From contig JAIYAA010000016.1 in NCBI GenBank assembly GCA_027489295.1, positions 46,897 through 110,896 of the forward strand: DNA of 64,000 bases, in the 5' to 3' direction. The stretch comes from Sphingomonadales bacterium. GTDB taxonomy: Bacteria > Pseudomonadota > Alphaproteobacteria > Sphingomonadales > Sphingomonadaceae. The notes beneath the pieces are model-generated. The model had not been told where the DNA came from, searched no databases, and was given only the letters and a program-made list of their open reading frames with translations. The translations under genes and the position numbers were made by a program. Below, piece after piece: positions 25,814-35,084 of this stretch (position 1 is its first letter; each line of letters opens with the position of its first letter).

Positions 25814-26138
25814 CCGGGATATCTATCTCGCCTATCAGAAGCTGGAGCACATCGCGCGGTATGGCGAGAAGTCCTCCTCTGACGCCATCCGCAAGGAGAT
25901 GGCAGCCTGGTCAATCGACGAGGAAACGCTGACCGAGATCCGGCTCAAGGGTATTGAGTGGGTCGGGATCGAGGTCAAGAACAACGGTGATCGCTATATC
26001 ACCCGCCTGTCGAACTTCATGGATCGCGAGAAGCTCGTCAGCGCACCGACACACGGCCGGTCGAACACCCAGCGCCGCTATCTCCCGATCAAGCATTTCC
26101 ATCACATTCCCGCGCCGATGAAAGTTCCTCGTCGATAA
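25734..26138 (+). CDS. Basic protein of unknown function
   Basis: 134 residues, basic at both ends (MARKPKVKSTEIRRGRRIYG; HHIPAPMKVPRR), no named domain. Starts inside the ASCH gene; ATG 25734 follows GGAAGGG at proper spacing, better than ATG 25713. Confidence 0.5.
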   Translation: MARKPKVKSTEIRRGRRIYGRIYHFANRDIYLAYQKLEHIARYGEKSSSDAIRKEMAAWSIDEETLTEIRLKGIEWVGIEVKNNGDRYITRLSNFMDREKLVSAPTHGRSNTQRRYLPIKHFHHIPAPMKVPRR

Positions 26139-26178
26139 GTCAAAACTGACTTGCGACCCTGCAACGCGATCGCTATTA
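26138..26178 (+). promoter_or_regulatory. Operator abutting a phage-type promoter
   Basis: AGTCAAAACTGACT (26138-26151), its last T starting -35-like TTGCGA (26151-26156) followed by CCC; 16-base spacer; CTATTA (26173-26178). Same geometry as at 5846. Confidence 0.65.
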
Positions 26179-26212
26179 GTGATCAGTATGAACTGAACAC
26201 GCGAGGTTCGAG

Positions 26213-26584
26213 ATGACAGAGAAGATGAAGGTGCTGAACGACGGCACCGAGATTCCGCAAGATGCGTTCGGTGCGATTTTCGGCGGTGGCTTGAAGAAGG
26301 CCCTGCACGTCAAGCGCAAGCTCAAGGTCGACGGTCAGGACTTCATCTTTACGATCGCCGACATGCAGCCCCTGCAGGAACTGGTCGACACGCTCGTCGC
26401 CGAGAACCTACGCCTGCAAAAGCAGCTCGACCTCTATGCCGATGCGAAGATCGGCGCCTTCGGGCTGCCGGTCGTCAAGCGTCCGCGTGGTCGGCCGCGC
26501 AAGCATCCCCTCCCCGTCACCCAGGCCGAAAAGCCGCGCTATCGCGTCAAGGTCGGTCAGATTTACACAAAGGCATCCGCATGA
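26213..26584 (+). CDS. AT-hook protein
   Basis: 123 residues. A helical stretch LQELVDTLVAENLRLQKQLDLY (leucine-zipper-like) is followed by KRPRGRPRKH, a classic AT-hook that binds the minor groove of AT-rich DNA. Possibly a phage nucleoid or regulatory protein. It has its own promoter and overlaps the sbcD start by 4 bases. Confidence 0.6.
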   Translation: MTEKMKVLNDGTEIPQDAFGAIFGGGLKKALHVKRKLKVDGQDFIFTIADMQPLQELVDTLVAENLRLQKQLDLYADAKIGAFGLPVVKRPRGRPRKHPLPVTQAEKPRYRVKVGQIYTKASA

Positions 26585-27690
26585 GCTACGTCCTCTTCTC
26601 CGACATTCACGCGCACCGCTGGACGCTGTTTAGCCGTCCGACGAGCGAAGGCGTGAACGGCCGGCTCCAGATCATCATTGACGAGCTGAAGCGCGGTGCG
26701 GCTCTGGCCGTCAAGCGCGATGCAAAGGCCGTCGTCATTGCCGGCGACATCATGCACGTTCGCGGCTCCATCGATCCGCACGTTCTCAATCCGCTCGAGG
26801 ATTGCTTTCAGGAGATCCTCGACATGGGTCTCGATATCGAGGCTATCCCTGGCAATCACGACCTGGCCGACAAGGAGACGACCAAGCTCGGCAACGCGAT
26901 CAAGACCTTCGGCAAGCTGCGCGGCGTCAACGGCGAGGTGTTCAGGGTGCGGGGAGAAGCGAGCGGCATGAACCTCAGCACGAATGCAGGCGGGCACGAC
27001 ATCGTCTTCATTCCGTGGTTCTCAAAGACGGACGATCTGCTGCAGGCGATCGAGGCGCAGACGAAGCACTGCTTCGCGGCTGAAACCGACCTCATCATTC
27101 ACGCCGGTATTGATGGCGTTATCCCGGGCCTACCCGGACACGGCCTCACAGCCGACATGCTGGCTGCCTTCGGCTTCCGCAATGTGTTCGCCGGCCACTA
27201 TCACAACCACAAGCGTTTTGACGGCAATGTCTGGTCAATCGGCGCGACGACGCACCAGACCTGGAGCGACGTTGGCAGCAAGGCCGGCTTCCTCTTCATC
27301 GATGACACCGGCGCCGTCGAATATCACGCATCGCGCGCCCCGCGCTTTGTCGACGTGACCGGCTATACCGAAGAGGATATGGCGCTCGAGGCTGACGGCA
27401 ACTACGTCCGCTTCACCGGCAAGGACATGAAACCGGCCGACATCAAGGAGCTGCGCAAGTTCTTCGAGAACTCCGGCGCGAAAGGCATCTCGATCATGGC
27501 GCCGCGTTCGACCGGCGCATCCCGCAGACCTGGCTCGGCCGGCACCTCGGCGACGAAGACGCTCGATGAATCCGTCGCCAGCTTCGTCGACGAGCTCAAG
27601 GATCTGCCGGCCTTCATCAATCGCAATCGCCTGAAAGCCGACTGCGCCGACGTCCTGTCTGTTGCCAGGTCGGTGAGCGAAGAAGCCTAA
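26581..27690 (+). CDS. sbcD: SbcD/Mre11-like nuclease subunit
   Basis: 369 residues. Calcineurin-like phosphoesterase motifs in order: FSDIHAH, VIAGDIMH, IPGNHDL, IIHAGID, AGHYHNH. Partner of the SbcC/Rad50-like protein encoded 1.2 kb downstream (T4 gp47/gp46 pair); trims and opens DNA ends for recombination-dependent replication. Confidence 0.88.
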   Translation: MSYVLFSDIHAHRWTLFSRPTSEGVNGRLQIIIDELKRGAALAVKRDAKAVVIAGDIMHVRGSIDPHVLNPLEDCFQEILDMGLDIEAIPGNHDLADKETTKLGNAIKTFGKLRGVNGEVFRVRGEASGMNLSTNAGGHDIVFIPWFSKTDDLLQAIEAQTKHCFAAETDLIIHAGIDGVIPGLPGHGLTADMLAAFGFRNVFAGHYHNHKRFDGNVWSIGATTHQTWSDVGSKAGFLFIDDTGAVEYHASRAPRFVDVTGYTEEDMALEADGNYVRFTGKDMKPADIKELRKFFENSGAKGISIMAPRSTGASRRPGSAGTSATKTLDESVASFVDELKDLPAFINRNRLKADCADVLSVARSVSEEA

Positions 27691-27744
27691 AGCTACCCTC
27701 TCTCAGCTAAGCTATTCTAAATAAACACAAAATACAGGAGAGAG
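27690..27744 (+). promoter_or_regulatory. Promoter enclosed in a 7-bp inverted repeat
   Basis: AAGCTA followed by CCC, spacer, CTATTC (27712-27717). CTCTCTC (27698-27704) upstream pairs with GAGAGAG (27738-27744), which is the ribosome-binding site of the next gene. Confidence 0.45.
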
Positions 27745-27746
27745 CG

Positions 27747-28094
27747 ATGCAACTCTATCGGATCGAATACGATCGACTGACCTTGGTCAGCACGTTCGAT
27801 GCCTTCGGTGTCAAGATCCACGAAGGCGAGGAGCGCATCCGCGTCTCCATCAATGACCTGCCGCTGTCCACCGCATGCATGTATCGCGAGCGGATGCAGG
27901 GGCTCAACTTCGTGATGACTGCGCAGGTGCAGGGACACGAGGAGCAGCCGCGCAGTCACCGGCCTGCCAAACGCTCGCAGAGCAAGGAGCTGGCGCCAGT
28001 CGCAAAGGCCGCGCCGCAGCCGCGTCAGCAGAGCATCCAGGAAGCCGCCCAGGCCGGCGATATGTCGGCTGCAATCAACATGAGGAGCAAGTGA
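27747..28094 (+). CDS. Small protein ending in the xEAAxxGDxxAAIN peptide
   Basis: 115 residues. N-terminal ~65 residues are a mixed alpha/beta region without named domain; then a basic/proline linker and the C-terminal IQEAAQAGDMSAAINMRSK, the same peptide as in the products at 6721 and 41621. Stop overlaps the next ATG (TGATG). Confidence 0.55.
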   Translation: MQLYRIEYDRLTLVSTFDAFGVKIHEGEERIRVSINDLPLSTACMYRERMQGLNFVMTAQVQGHEEQPRSHRPAKRSQSKELAPVAKAAPQPRQQSIQEAAQAGDMSAAINMRSK

Positions 28095-28378
28095 TGGTAT
28101 ATCGCGACAACCCGCCGACAATCCGGTTCGATCAGCTCCTCTGGCAGGAGATTGGCCAGGAAGATCCGAAGCACCGCATGCTGGCGCATATCCGCATCGG
28201 CGACCTCGACATGCATCTCGAGGCGCGTGAGGTCGTGGCTGACAAGGAAGGCTGCCAGACGACGCTCGAGTATCCAGACGATCACGGAACGATGTGCGGC
28301 ATTGCCGACACCTACTTCACCACAACCATGATCGACGGGCGGGAATACTTCCTGTTCGCCCTGCCCTACGGAGCCTGA
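28094..28378 (+). CDS. Small protein of unknown function
   Basis: 94 residues, acidic, no recognised motif. Translationally coupled to the preceding gene; lies between sbcD and sbcC. Confidence 0.5.
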   Translation: MVYRDNPPTIRFDQLLWQEIGQEDPKHRMLAHIRIGDLDMHLEAREVVADKEGCQTTLEYPDDHGTMCGIADTYFTTTMIDGREYFLFALPYGA

Positions 28379-28379
28379 C

Positions 28380-28853
28380 ATGACGCTGCCACCCATGCCG
28401 CCCACCAAGGATCGAGAGCCATTCGTCGACGTGCTCGGCAATGACCTCGGTTACGCAGAGGGCGACGGTGACTGGGCGATCGATAATGCGGACGCCGTCA
28501 CCTGGCTGATCGACAATCATGTCGCGATCCGGGCTGCATTGGATCAGTCAGTTGACGAGCGGATCGAGAATGCCTGTCAGGCTGCATCCGAGACGCATTC
28601 ATCGTGGCAGGCGCGTTGTCACGCAATCCTTGCAGCGCTCGGACTTAACTTCGGCGAGGCGCCGAGCCCTGCCAACGACGCCTACAGAGAGATTGACCCT
28701 CTCTATCGGCACGTCCGGCAGTTCGTCACGACGCAGAAGATCAGTTGCGCCGAGACCATCTATCAAACCGACCGCGTGATCGAGAATGCCTACGAGTTCA
28801 TCGAGGGCTGCTGCAAGATTACCGGCTATCACAAGCACGAGGACGAAGCATGA
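28380..28853 (+). CDS. Protein of unknown function
   Basis: 157 residues; acidic N-terminal half and helical C-terminal half ending ENAYEFIEGCCKITGYHKHEDEA. No named domain. Overlaps the sbcC start by 4 bases. Confidence 0.5.
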   Translation: MTLPPMPPTKDREPFVDVLGNDLGYAEGDGDWAIDNADAVTWLIDNHVAIRAALDQSVDERIENACQAASETHSSWQARCHAILAALGLNFGEAPSPANDAYREIDPLYRHVRQFVTTQKISCAETIYQTDRVIENAYEFIEGCCKITGYHKHEDEA

Positions 28854-30796
28854 AATTCACCGAACTGGAGCTGGAACAGTTCCTCGCTATCAAGGAAGGC
28901 AAGATCAATCTCGCCGACCGCGGTCTCGTGCTCATTCAGGGCGAAAACAACGACGACACATCGGCTGTCTCGAACGGCGCCGGCAAGTCCTCGCTCGCCG
29001 ACGGTGTCTGCTGGTGCCTCTTCGGCGTCACAGCGCGCGGTGTCACCGGTGATGCGGTGATCAACGAGGTCGCCGGCAAGGGCTGCCGCGTGCAGCTCAC
29101 CATCAACGACGACGGCGCCATCTACAAGATCGCGCGCCATCGCAAGCACAAGACCGGCAAGAACAGCCTCACGGTGCATCATCTGCCGACAACGATCGGC
29201 GCCACCTGGCAGGATCTGACCAAGGGCACCGACAAGCTGACGCAGGACGTGGTCGAGAAGATCCTCGGCTGCTCGCTCGACGTCTTTGTCGGCTCGATCT
29301 ATGCGGGCCAGGAGAAGATGCCGGACCTGCCGGGCATGACTGACAAGGGCCTCAAGATGCTGATCGAGGAAGCGTCTGGCATGACGCTGCTCGAGGATGC
29401 CTATGCAGAGGCGCGCGAACGCCTGGCGAAGCTGAAGATCAGCACCGACCAGCTCCAGAACGCCGTCACCCGGGCCGGTGAGCGGCATGCGCAGACCGCA
29501 ACCGACATTCTGCGCGTCCAGACCCAGCAGGCAGACTGGGGCGGGCAGCGCACGGCGCGGCTTACGACACTGGTGAAGCAGGTCAAGCTGGCGATCGAGA
29601 ACATGAAATCGACCGACACGGCGCTGTCGAACTATGCCTCGCCGGCTGACCTCGAGGCCGACATCAAGGCGATCGATGACAAGATTGCCGCGGTCGATCA
29701 CGAGAATACCGAGCTGCAGGAGCACCATACGCTTGTTGCGCAGGCAAATGCGAAGGTGCAGCGGCTCACCGGCGATCTGACGACTGCCGGCAACCGTGTG
29801 AAGGCGCGCAAGGCCGACGTCGAGCAGGTGCAGCACAAGGTAGGCTGCGCCTGTAACGAATGCGGCCGCGAAATCACGGTCAACGAGATTGCCGCGGCCG
29901 AGACTGCAGCCACGAATGCGCTGCGAACTGAAGTGGCCACGTATCGCGAGATTAAGAGCGGCCTTGAAAGTGCTCAGAACGAGCTAGAGAAGCTCACCAG
30001 CGCGCGGGACGCATTCAAAGCGTCAATGACTGATCTATCGACTGCCATCGCTCAGAGAAGCGATCTGCAGCGAAAGCTGAAGGCTATCCGCGAGCTGGAA
30101 GCGACCAGCAAGAGCTACCGCGAGGAAGCGACCCGCGTCGGCGAGGAGGCAAAGCGTGTGAAAGCCGAGGTCAATCCGTATGACGCCGAGCTCGAGCGGC
30201 TGCAGAAGCTTCTTGCCGAGCAGCTCGAGGCGATCCAGAAGGCCGAAAAGGATCTCGAGGATGCAACGACGGACCTTGGCCAGGCGGAAGCTGTAACGAA
30301 GGTGTTCTCGCCGGCCGGCGTGCGCGCTCACATTCTCGACGAGGTGACGCCCTATCTCAATGAGCGCACGGCGCACTATCTGACGACGCTCTCCGACGGC
30401 AATATCCAGGCGACCTGGACGACGCTCGTGCCGAATGCGAAAGGCGAGCTGAAGGAGAAGTTCACGATCGAGGTGACGAACGACAAGGGCGCGCAGAGCT
30501 TCGCCGGTCTGTCGGGCGGCGAGAAGCGCAAGGTGCGTGTGGCAACAGCGCTCGCATTGCAGGATCTGGTCTCAACGCGCGCATTGAAGCCGATTGAGCT
30601 CTTCATCGGTGACGAAATCGACCATGCGCTCGATGAGCCGGGCCTTGAGCGCCTGACCCAGATCCTCGAGGAGAAGGCCAGCGAGCGCGGCTCCGTCTTC
30701 GTCATCAGCCACAACAGCTTGTCCGACTGGATCTCCCAGATCGTCACGGTGAAGAAGACCGGAAGCCAGGCGGTAATCGAAGAATCTGTCGTCTGA
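28850..30796 (+). CDS. sbcC: SbcC/Rad50-like ATPase
   Basis: 648 residues. Split ABC ATPase: Walker A at residues ~45-52 (SNGAGKSSL); long coiled coils; a zinc-hook CACNEC at about 332-337; C-terminal signature LSGGEKRKVRVATALALQDL and Walker B ELFIGDEIDHAL. Works with the SbcD-like nuclease on DNA ends. Length is near T4 gp46 (560), much shorter than bacterial SbcC. Confidence 0.9.
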   Translation: MKFTELELEQFLAIKEGKINLADRGLVLIQGENNDDTSAVSNGAGKSSLADGVCWCLFGVTARGVTGDAVINEVAGKGCRVQLTINDDGAIYKIARHRKHKTGKNSLTVHHLPTTIGATWQDLTKGTDKLTQDVVEKILGCSLDVFVGSIYAGQEKMPDLPGMTDKGLKMLIEEASGMTLLEDAYAEARERLAKLKISTDQLQNAVTRAGERHAQTATDILRVQTQQADWGGQRTARLTTLVKQVKLAIENMKSTDTALSNYASPADLEADIKAIDDKIAAVDHENTELQEHHTLVAQANAKVQRLTGDLTTAGNRVKARKADVEQVQHKVGCACNECGREITVNEIAAAETAATNALRTEVATYREIKSGLESAQNELEKLTSARDAFKASMTDLSTAIAQRSDLQRKLKAIRELEATSKSYREEATRVGEEAKRVKAEVNPYDAELERLQKLLAEQLEAIQKAEKDLEDATTDLGQAEAVTKVFSPAGVRAHILDEVTPYLNERTAHYLTTLSDGNIQATWTTLVPNAKGELKEKFTIEVTNDKGAQSFAGLSGGEKRKVRVATALALQDLVSTRALKPIELFIGDEIDHALDEPGLERLTQILEEKASERGSVFVISHNSLSDWISQIVTVKKTGSQAVIEESVV

Positions 30797-30799
30797 TCA

Positions 30800-30848
30800 G
30801 TGCAGAGCCGCGGTTTTCGCGCTATTCATTGATAAGTAAACATTGACT
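30800..30848 (+). promoter_or_regulatory. Phage-type promoter with +1 operator
   Basis: GTGCAG, 16-base spacer, CTATTC (30822-30827), TGATA, then AGTAAACATTGACT (30835-30848). Confidence 0.6.
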
Positions 30849-30866
30849 GCACATTAGGGAAGCCCA

Positions 30867-31361
30867 ATGGCAAAGAAGCCGAAGACACCACCCCTCTCAC
30901 CCGAGCGCACTGCAATGCTGGAGCGGATCATCACCCGGATGAAGGTCGAGTTCGAAAAGCTCGACCTGGTTATGACGATCGACGGCATGCACACGCTCCC
31001 GCATCTGCGCAAGGAAGGTGGCTATCGTCACCTGCCGGTCGATCCGTCGCAGGAGTTTCTGTTCAAGGACATCTACATCGGTGCGCGCGGCCAGGTGATC
31101 TTTTGCTTCACGCCGGCCGACGATCAGGATTACGAGCGCGTCGAGGTTGACGAGGCGAAGATGGACTCGGTCTTTCCGCTGGCTGGTCCCGCCTATGCTG
31201 CCGCGATCGGTCAGACGGATGAGGAGGATATGAAGATCCTCATCCTCGCCACCGAGCAGCTTCTTCTGAAAGAGGATCAGGAGGCCGCTGAAGCCGAGAT
31301 CCAGGCGAAGAAGGATGCCGACGTCGAATATACCCAGAATCCTCTCTTCGGGCGGTTCTGA
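30867..31361 (+). CDS. Unknown protein with C-terminal GRF tag
   Basis: 164 residues, mixed alpha/beta with an acidic helical C-terminal third (DEEDMKILILATEQLLLKED). Ends QNPLFGRF. No similarity to the other tagged proteins outside the tag is apparent by eye. First of a tandem tagged pair (TGATG overlap). Confidence 0.6.
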   Translation: MAKKPKTPPLSPERTAMLERIITRMKVEFEKLDLVMTIDGMHTLPHLRKEGGYRHLPVDPSQEFLFKDIYIGARGQVIFCFTPADDQDYERVEVDEAKMDSVFPLAGPAYAAAIGQTDEEDMKILILATEQLLLKEDQEAAEAEIQAKKDADVEYTQNPLFGRF

Positions 31362-31822
31362 TGGCGCTGGTCAACAATCCGAGCTGGCTGGACGAGGTCG
31401 AGTTCAAGCTCGACAGCCAGTGCATGTTGAATCCCCTGCAGCGCGCGCGCGACATGGTGCGACGCGACACTGATCGCTTCATCACCCATGCTCAGAACCC
31501 AGATGCGTATTCGACCGCGACGACGGCCACTGTGTCCGCACAGGCGCCGGAGCCTGCGGATAAGCAGGCGATCATGGATTTGATCAGCAAGGAAATGGCG
31601 CGAGCGATGGAGCGGACGAATGAGCGGTTAGTCATGCAGGCCATTCACGGCGAAAAGCCGGCCGCGCGCACAGATGCAAGCGACAGCGAAGCGCGCAAGG
31701 CAATCGAAGAACTGTCCGAGCGGATCAGGGAGCTGACCGTCCGGGCCGACGCGCAAGAGAAGCAGATCGAGGAGCTCACCGAGGCCCTCAAGAAAACGAA
31801 TCCCAACTACGGAAGGTTCTGA
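31361..31822 (+). CDS. Coiled-coil protein with C-terminal GRF tag
   Basis: 153 residues; the last ~90 form a likely coiled coil (RKAIEELSERIRELTVRADA, QEKQIEELTEALKK). Ends TNPNYGRF with codons gga agg ttc. Upstream of the RuvC-like gene. Confidence 0.6.
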   Translation: MALVNNPSWLDEVEFKLDSQCMLNPLQRARDMVRRDTDRFITHAQNPDAYSTATTATVSAQAPEPADKQAIMDLISKEMARAMERTNERLVMQAIHGEKPAARTDASDSEARKAIEELSERIRELTVRADAQEKQIEELTEALKKTNPNYGRF

Positions 31823-31824
31823 CA

Positions 31825-32400
31825 ATGGCTGTCATCAAAATCGCAGGGCTCGACGGCTCATTGCGAAACTTCGGCATCGCAAAGATGCTTTACGACACCG
31901 TCACCGGCACGCTCGAGGTCGATGACCTGCTCCTGATCGAGACGGAGAAGGAAAAGACGAAGAAGATGCGCGCGTCGTCTGACACCTACGAGCGCGCGAA
32001 GAAGATCGCCGAAGAGGCCGACGCCTTCACGAAGGACTGCGTCTGCACCTTCGCCGAAGTCCCGTTCGGCGGGAAGAGCTATGATGCCGTCCTCGGCTTC
32101 GGGATCGTCATCGGCATCTATGCGAGCCTGACGGTTCGGCCGGAAGAGGTTGCGCCCGCTCAGACGAAGCTGGCAGCCGTCGGCACGCGCACCGCGTCGA
32201 AGGAAGAGATGATCGACTGGGCCTTCAAGCTCTATCCGAACGCACCCTGGCTGACGACGAAGCGCAAGGGCGAGCTCGTGCCGACCCAGAAGAACGAACA
32301 CCTGGCTGACGGCGTCGGCGTTTGTCATGCCGGCATCAGGCTGCCGAGCTTCAAGCAGGCCATCCAGATCATTGCGGCGTCCCAGCGGGCCGCTGCATAA
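31825..32400 (+). CDS. RuvC-like Holliday junction resolvase
   Basis: 191 residues with an RNase H-like fold: GLDGSLRNFGIA (first Asp), FAEVPFGGKSYDAVLGFGIVIG (Glu) and KNEHLADGVGVCHAG (terminal acidic pair). Resolves four-way junctions during recombination and packaging. Last gene of the recombination block before the RNR operator. Confidence 0.7.
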   Translation: MAVIKIAGLDGSLRNFGIAKMLYDTVTGTLEVDDLLLIETEKEKTKKMRASSDTYERAKKIAEEADAFTKDCVCTFAEVPFGGKSYDAVLGFGIVIGIYASLTVRPEEVAPAQTKLAAVGTRTASKEEMIDWAFKLYPNAPWLTTKRKGELVPTQKNEHLADGVGVCHAGIRLPSFKQAIQIIAASQRAAA

Positions 32401-32423
32401 ACAGCGCAAAATTCAAGCCTAGC

Positions 32424-32447
32424 TGATAAGTAAAAACTGACTTATCA
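32424..32447. promoter_or_regulatory. Extended palindromic operator before the RNR gene
   Basis: The fullest copy of the operator: arms TGATAAGT (32424-32431) and ACTTATCA (32440-32447) around AAAAACTG. It shows that the TGATA often seen left of the 14-bp core is part of a longer symmetric site. Confidence 0.65.
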
Positions 32448-32477
32448 TAGCTGCCCATTCACACACAGGAGACTACC

Positions 32478-34775
32478 ATGAATATGATGACGCCTGCTCG
32501 GGACTACTTCCCGGGCATGGGGCAGGCTGTTGCCGACCGCACCATCAACCGCAAGATCGTCGAGGCTGATGGCACCACGCGCGTTGAGACCTGGGCTGAA
32601 GTTGCCCACCGTGTCGCCCTTGGCAACTCGCTCCTCGAGCCGCGCGGTGCAGCCGCTGCACAGGATGAATACGTCGGCATGCGCCATCACCTGCGCCAGG
32701 CTTCGCTCCTGATGTCCGGTCGCCATCTGCAGCACGGTGACGAGACCCAGCCGAGCCGCAACCAGGAGGTTTTCACCAACTGCTCGACGGCTGCTGCCAC
32801 CTTCCTGCTGTTCTATCTGCTGCTCAACGGTTCCGGCGTCGGCCGCGCCTACGACGACGCGATGATCAAGGCAGACTACAACAAGATGCCGATCGTCGTT
32901 CCGGTCATCGACTGGAGCCATGGTGACGTGCAGAGCGGTCGCATCAGCGGCTACAAGACGCGCCGTGACGCCGAGCATCTCTATGCCGGCCGCACGATCA
33001 CCGTGTTCGAAGTGCCTGACAGCCGCGAAGGCTGGGCGAAGGCCGCTGAAATCATCGAGCGGATGGCCTATGAAGAGCGCTACGAAGAAGTCCTGATCCT
33101 CGACTTCACCGGCGTTCGCAAGCACGGCTCGCCGATCAAGGGCATGCAGGATCGCCCGGCGTCCGGCCCCGGCCCGCTGATGTCTGCCATCGCCAATGTC
33201 GCTCTGCTGCGCGACGCCGGCATGGCTCCCTGGCGCGCTGCCATGTATGCCGACCACTATTTCGCTGAATGCGTTCTCGTCGGTGGTGCGCGCCGTGCTG
33301 CCCGCATGGCAACGAAGCACTGGAAGGACGCGACCATCTTCGACTTCATCCAGTTGAAGCGCGGTGGCTTCCTCTGGTCGTCGAACAACTCCGTCACCAT
33401 CGATGACGAGTTCCGCACGGCTTGCCAGAAGGTGCAGCGGATCCTCGCCGACTTCGGCATTCCGCTCGATGAGCGTGTCACGGTTGCCGGCCTCTACATG
33501 CGCACCAATATCCAGATCACCGACGTCGAGGCGCATGCCTGGAACGTTCTGGTCGAGCTGGCGAAGGCTGCGTATTTCGATGGCACCGGTGAGCCCGGCA
33601 TCATCAATCAGGACAAGCTGACGCAGAACAACGAGGGCATCGAGGAATATGTCGACGGGCTCTATGCCGGCTCCTCGCGCTTCCAGGTCGACGCTGAGAC
33701 CGTTCCGCTGATGTCGGAGCTGGCCAAGGTGGTCATGGGCGTCGTCTACACGATGATCACCAACCCCTGCGGTGAAATCACGCTGCTGATGCTCGGCGCC
33801 TACTGCGTCATCGCTGACGTCGTGCCGTTCCATGCGGTCGATGATGACGACGCCGAAGATGCGTTCCGCACGGCCACCCGTGCCCTGATGCGCGTCAACA
33901 CGATGGACTGCCTCTATCGACGCGAAGTCAACCGGACGAACCGGATCGGCGTCGGCATCACGGGCTTCCACGAATGGGCCTACAATCGCTTCGGCTACAC
34001 CTGGCACGATATCGTCGACGAGGCGAAGTCCAAGACCATGTGGATGACGCTGTCGCGGTTCAAGCGGGCAATCGACGACGAGGCGCAGCGCTATGCGAAG
34101 ATCCTCGGTGTGAAGGTGCCGCACACGAACACGACCTTCAAGCCGGCCGGCACGACCTCGAAGCTCTTCGGTCTGACCGAAGGTGCCCACCTGCCGTCGA
34201 TGCGCGAGTTCATTCGCTGGGTGCAGTTTCGCAACGATGACCCGCTCGTCACGCAGTACGAGAACATGGGCTATCCGGTGAAGCGCCTGCGCACCTACGA
34301 AGGCACGACCATCGTCGGCTTCCCGACCAAGCCGCGCATCTGCGATCTGGACGGTGGCGAGTGGGTGGTTACGGCTGCCGAGGCGACACCCGAGGATCAA
34401 TACGAGTTCCTGCGTCTGCTGGAGAAGTATTGGATCCACGGCGTCGACGAGGACGGCGAGTCCCTGGCGCACGAGACCGGCAACCAGGTCAGCTACACCC
34501 TGAAGTATGATCCGCAGAAGGTGGACTTCAAGCGCTTCCTGGAAACGCTGCTCGAGGGCCAGTTCTCGATCCGCTGCTGCTCGGTCATGCCGCAGACCGA
34601 CACCTCGGCCTACGAGTATCAGCCGGAACAGCCGGTCAGCAAGGCGCAGTTTGAGCTGATTGCGCAGGCGATCCAGGCCGACAACGACGTCAAGGAAGAC
34701 ATTGGCTTCGAGCATGTCGACTGCGGCGCCGGTGCCTGCCCGATCGACTTCTCGGAAGACAAGGAGGCAGCGTAA
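32478..34775 (+). CDS. nrdJ: Class II (B12-dependent) ribonucleotide reductase
   Basis: 765 residues, in the range of monomeric adenosylcobalamin-dependent reductases. Conserved: FTNCSTAA (redox Cys ~102), LLLNGSGVGRAYDD, SSNNSV, TNPCGEI (radical Cys and Glu, ~430) and a C-terminal redox pair in DCGAGACPID. No NrdB-type partner gene is present, as expected for class II. Makes deoxynucleotides; the glutaredoxin encoded next (ATG overlapping its TAA) is a likely reductant. B12 dependence is notable beside the CobS/CobT homologues. Confidence 0.85.
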   Translation: MNMMTPARDYFPGMGQAVADRTINRKIVEADGTTRVETWAEVAHRVALGNSLLEPRGAAAAQDEYVGMRHHLRQASLLMSGRHLQHGDETQPSRNQEVFTNCSTAAATFLLFYLLLNGSGVGRAYDDAMIKADYNKMPIVVPVIDWSHGDVQSGRISGYKTRRDAEHLYAGRTITVFEVPDSREGWAKAAEIIERMAYEERYEEVLILDFTGVRKHGSPIKGMQDRPASGPGPLMSAIANVALLRDAGMAPWRAAMYADHYFAECVLVGGARRAARMATKHWKDATIFDFIQLKRGGFLWSSNNSVTIDDEFRTACQKVQRILADFGIPLDERVTVAGLYMRTNIQITDVEAHAWNVLVELAKAAYFDGTGEPGIINQDKLTQNNEGIEEYVDGLYAGSSRFQVDAETVPLMSELAKVVMGVVYTMITNPCGEITLLMLGAYCVIADVVPFHAVDDDDAEDAFRTATRALMRVNTMDCLYRREVNRTNRIGVGITGFHEWAYNRFGYTWHDIVDEAKSKTMWMTLSRFKRAIDDEAQRYAKILGVKVPHTNTTFKPAGTTSKLFGLTEGAHLPSMREFIRWVQFRNDDPLVTQYENMGYPVKRLRTYEGTTIVGFPTKPRICDLDGGEWVVTAAEATPEDQYEFLRLLEKYWIHGVDEDGESLAHETGNQVSYTLKYDPQKVDFKRFLETLLEGQFSIRCCSVMPQTDTSAYEYQPEQPVSKAQFELIAQAIQADNDVKEDIGFEHVDCGAGACPIDFSEDKEAA

Positions 34776-34993
34776 TGGCGTGGAAGATCGTTAGCCGGCC
34801 TGATTGCATCTGGTGCGCTCGCGCCAAGGCACATCTGGCCATCCGCAACGAGGCGTTCGAAGAGGAGATCAAGCTCTCGCGGCAGGATCAACTCGACTTC
34901 AAGGATGCCACGGGTTTCAACAGCTTCCCGCAGGTCTGGCACAACGGTCAGCATGTCGGCGGCTTCGATAAGCTGAAGGAATATCTGCCCTAA
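34775..34993 (+). CDS. Glutaredoxin
   Basis: 72 residues. Active site CIWC in SRPDCIWCARAK, cis-Pro in FNSFPQVW and the glycine turn HVGGFDKLKEYL. Dithiol electron donor, most likely to the ribonucleotide reductase it is coupled to (TAATG). Confidence 0.88.
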   Translation: MAWKIVSRPDCIWCARAKAHLAIRNEAFEEEIKLSRQDQLDFKDATGFNSFPQVWHNGQHVGGFDKLKEYLP

Positions 34994-35005
34994 GCGTTTC
35001 TCCTG

Positions 35006-35084
35006 TTGCGTCCCATGTGCGTCTCGTCTATTAAGTAAACACTGACTGATCAACGAGTGTTCAACGAACGAGCGAGGCGCACAT
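35006..35084 (+). promoter_or_regulatory. Phage-type promoter with operator, enclosed in an inverted repeat
   Basis: TTGCGT followed by CCC, 16-base spacer, CTATTA (35028-35033), operator AGTAAACACTGACT (35034-35047). ATGTGCGTCTCG (35015-35026) is complementary, with one G-T, to CGAGGCGCACAT (35073-35084) at a three-codon ORF start. Confidence 0.6.

Noticed and set aside
32445..34715. 756-codon - strand ORF opposite the ribonucleotide reductase
   Set aside because: GC-rich antisense shadow; the + strand frame has all reductase motifs.
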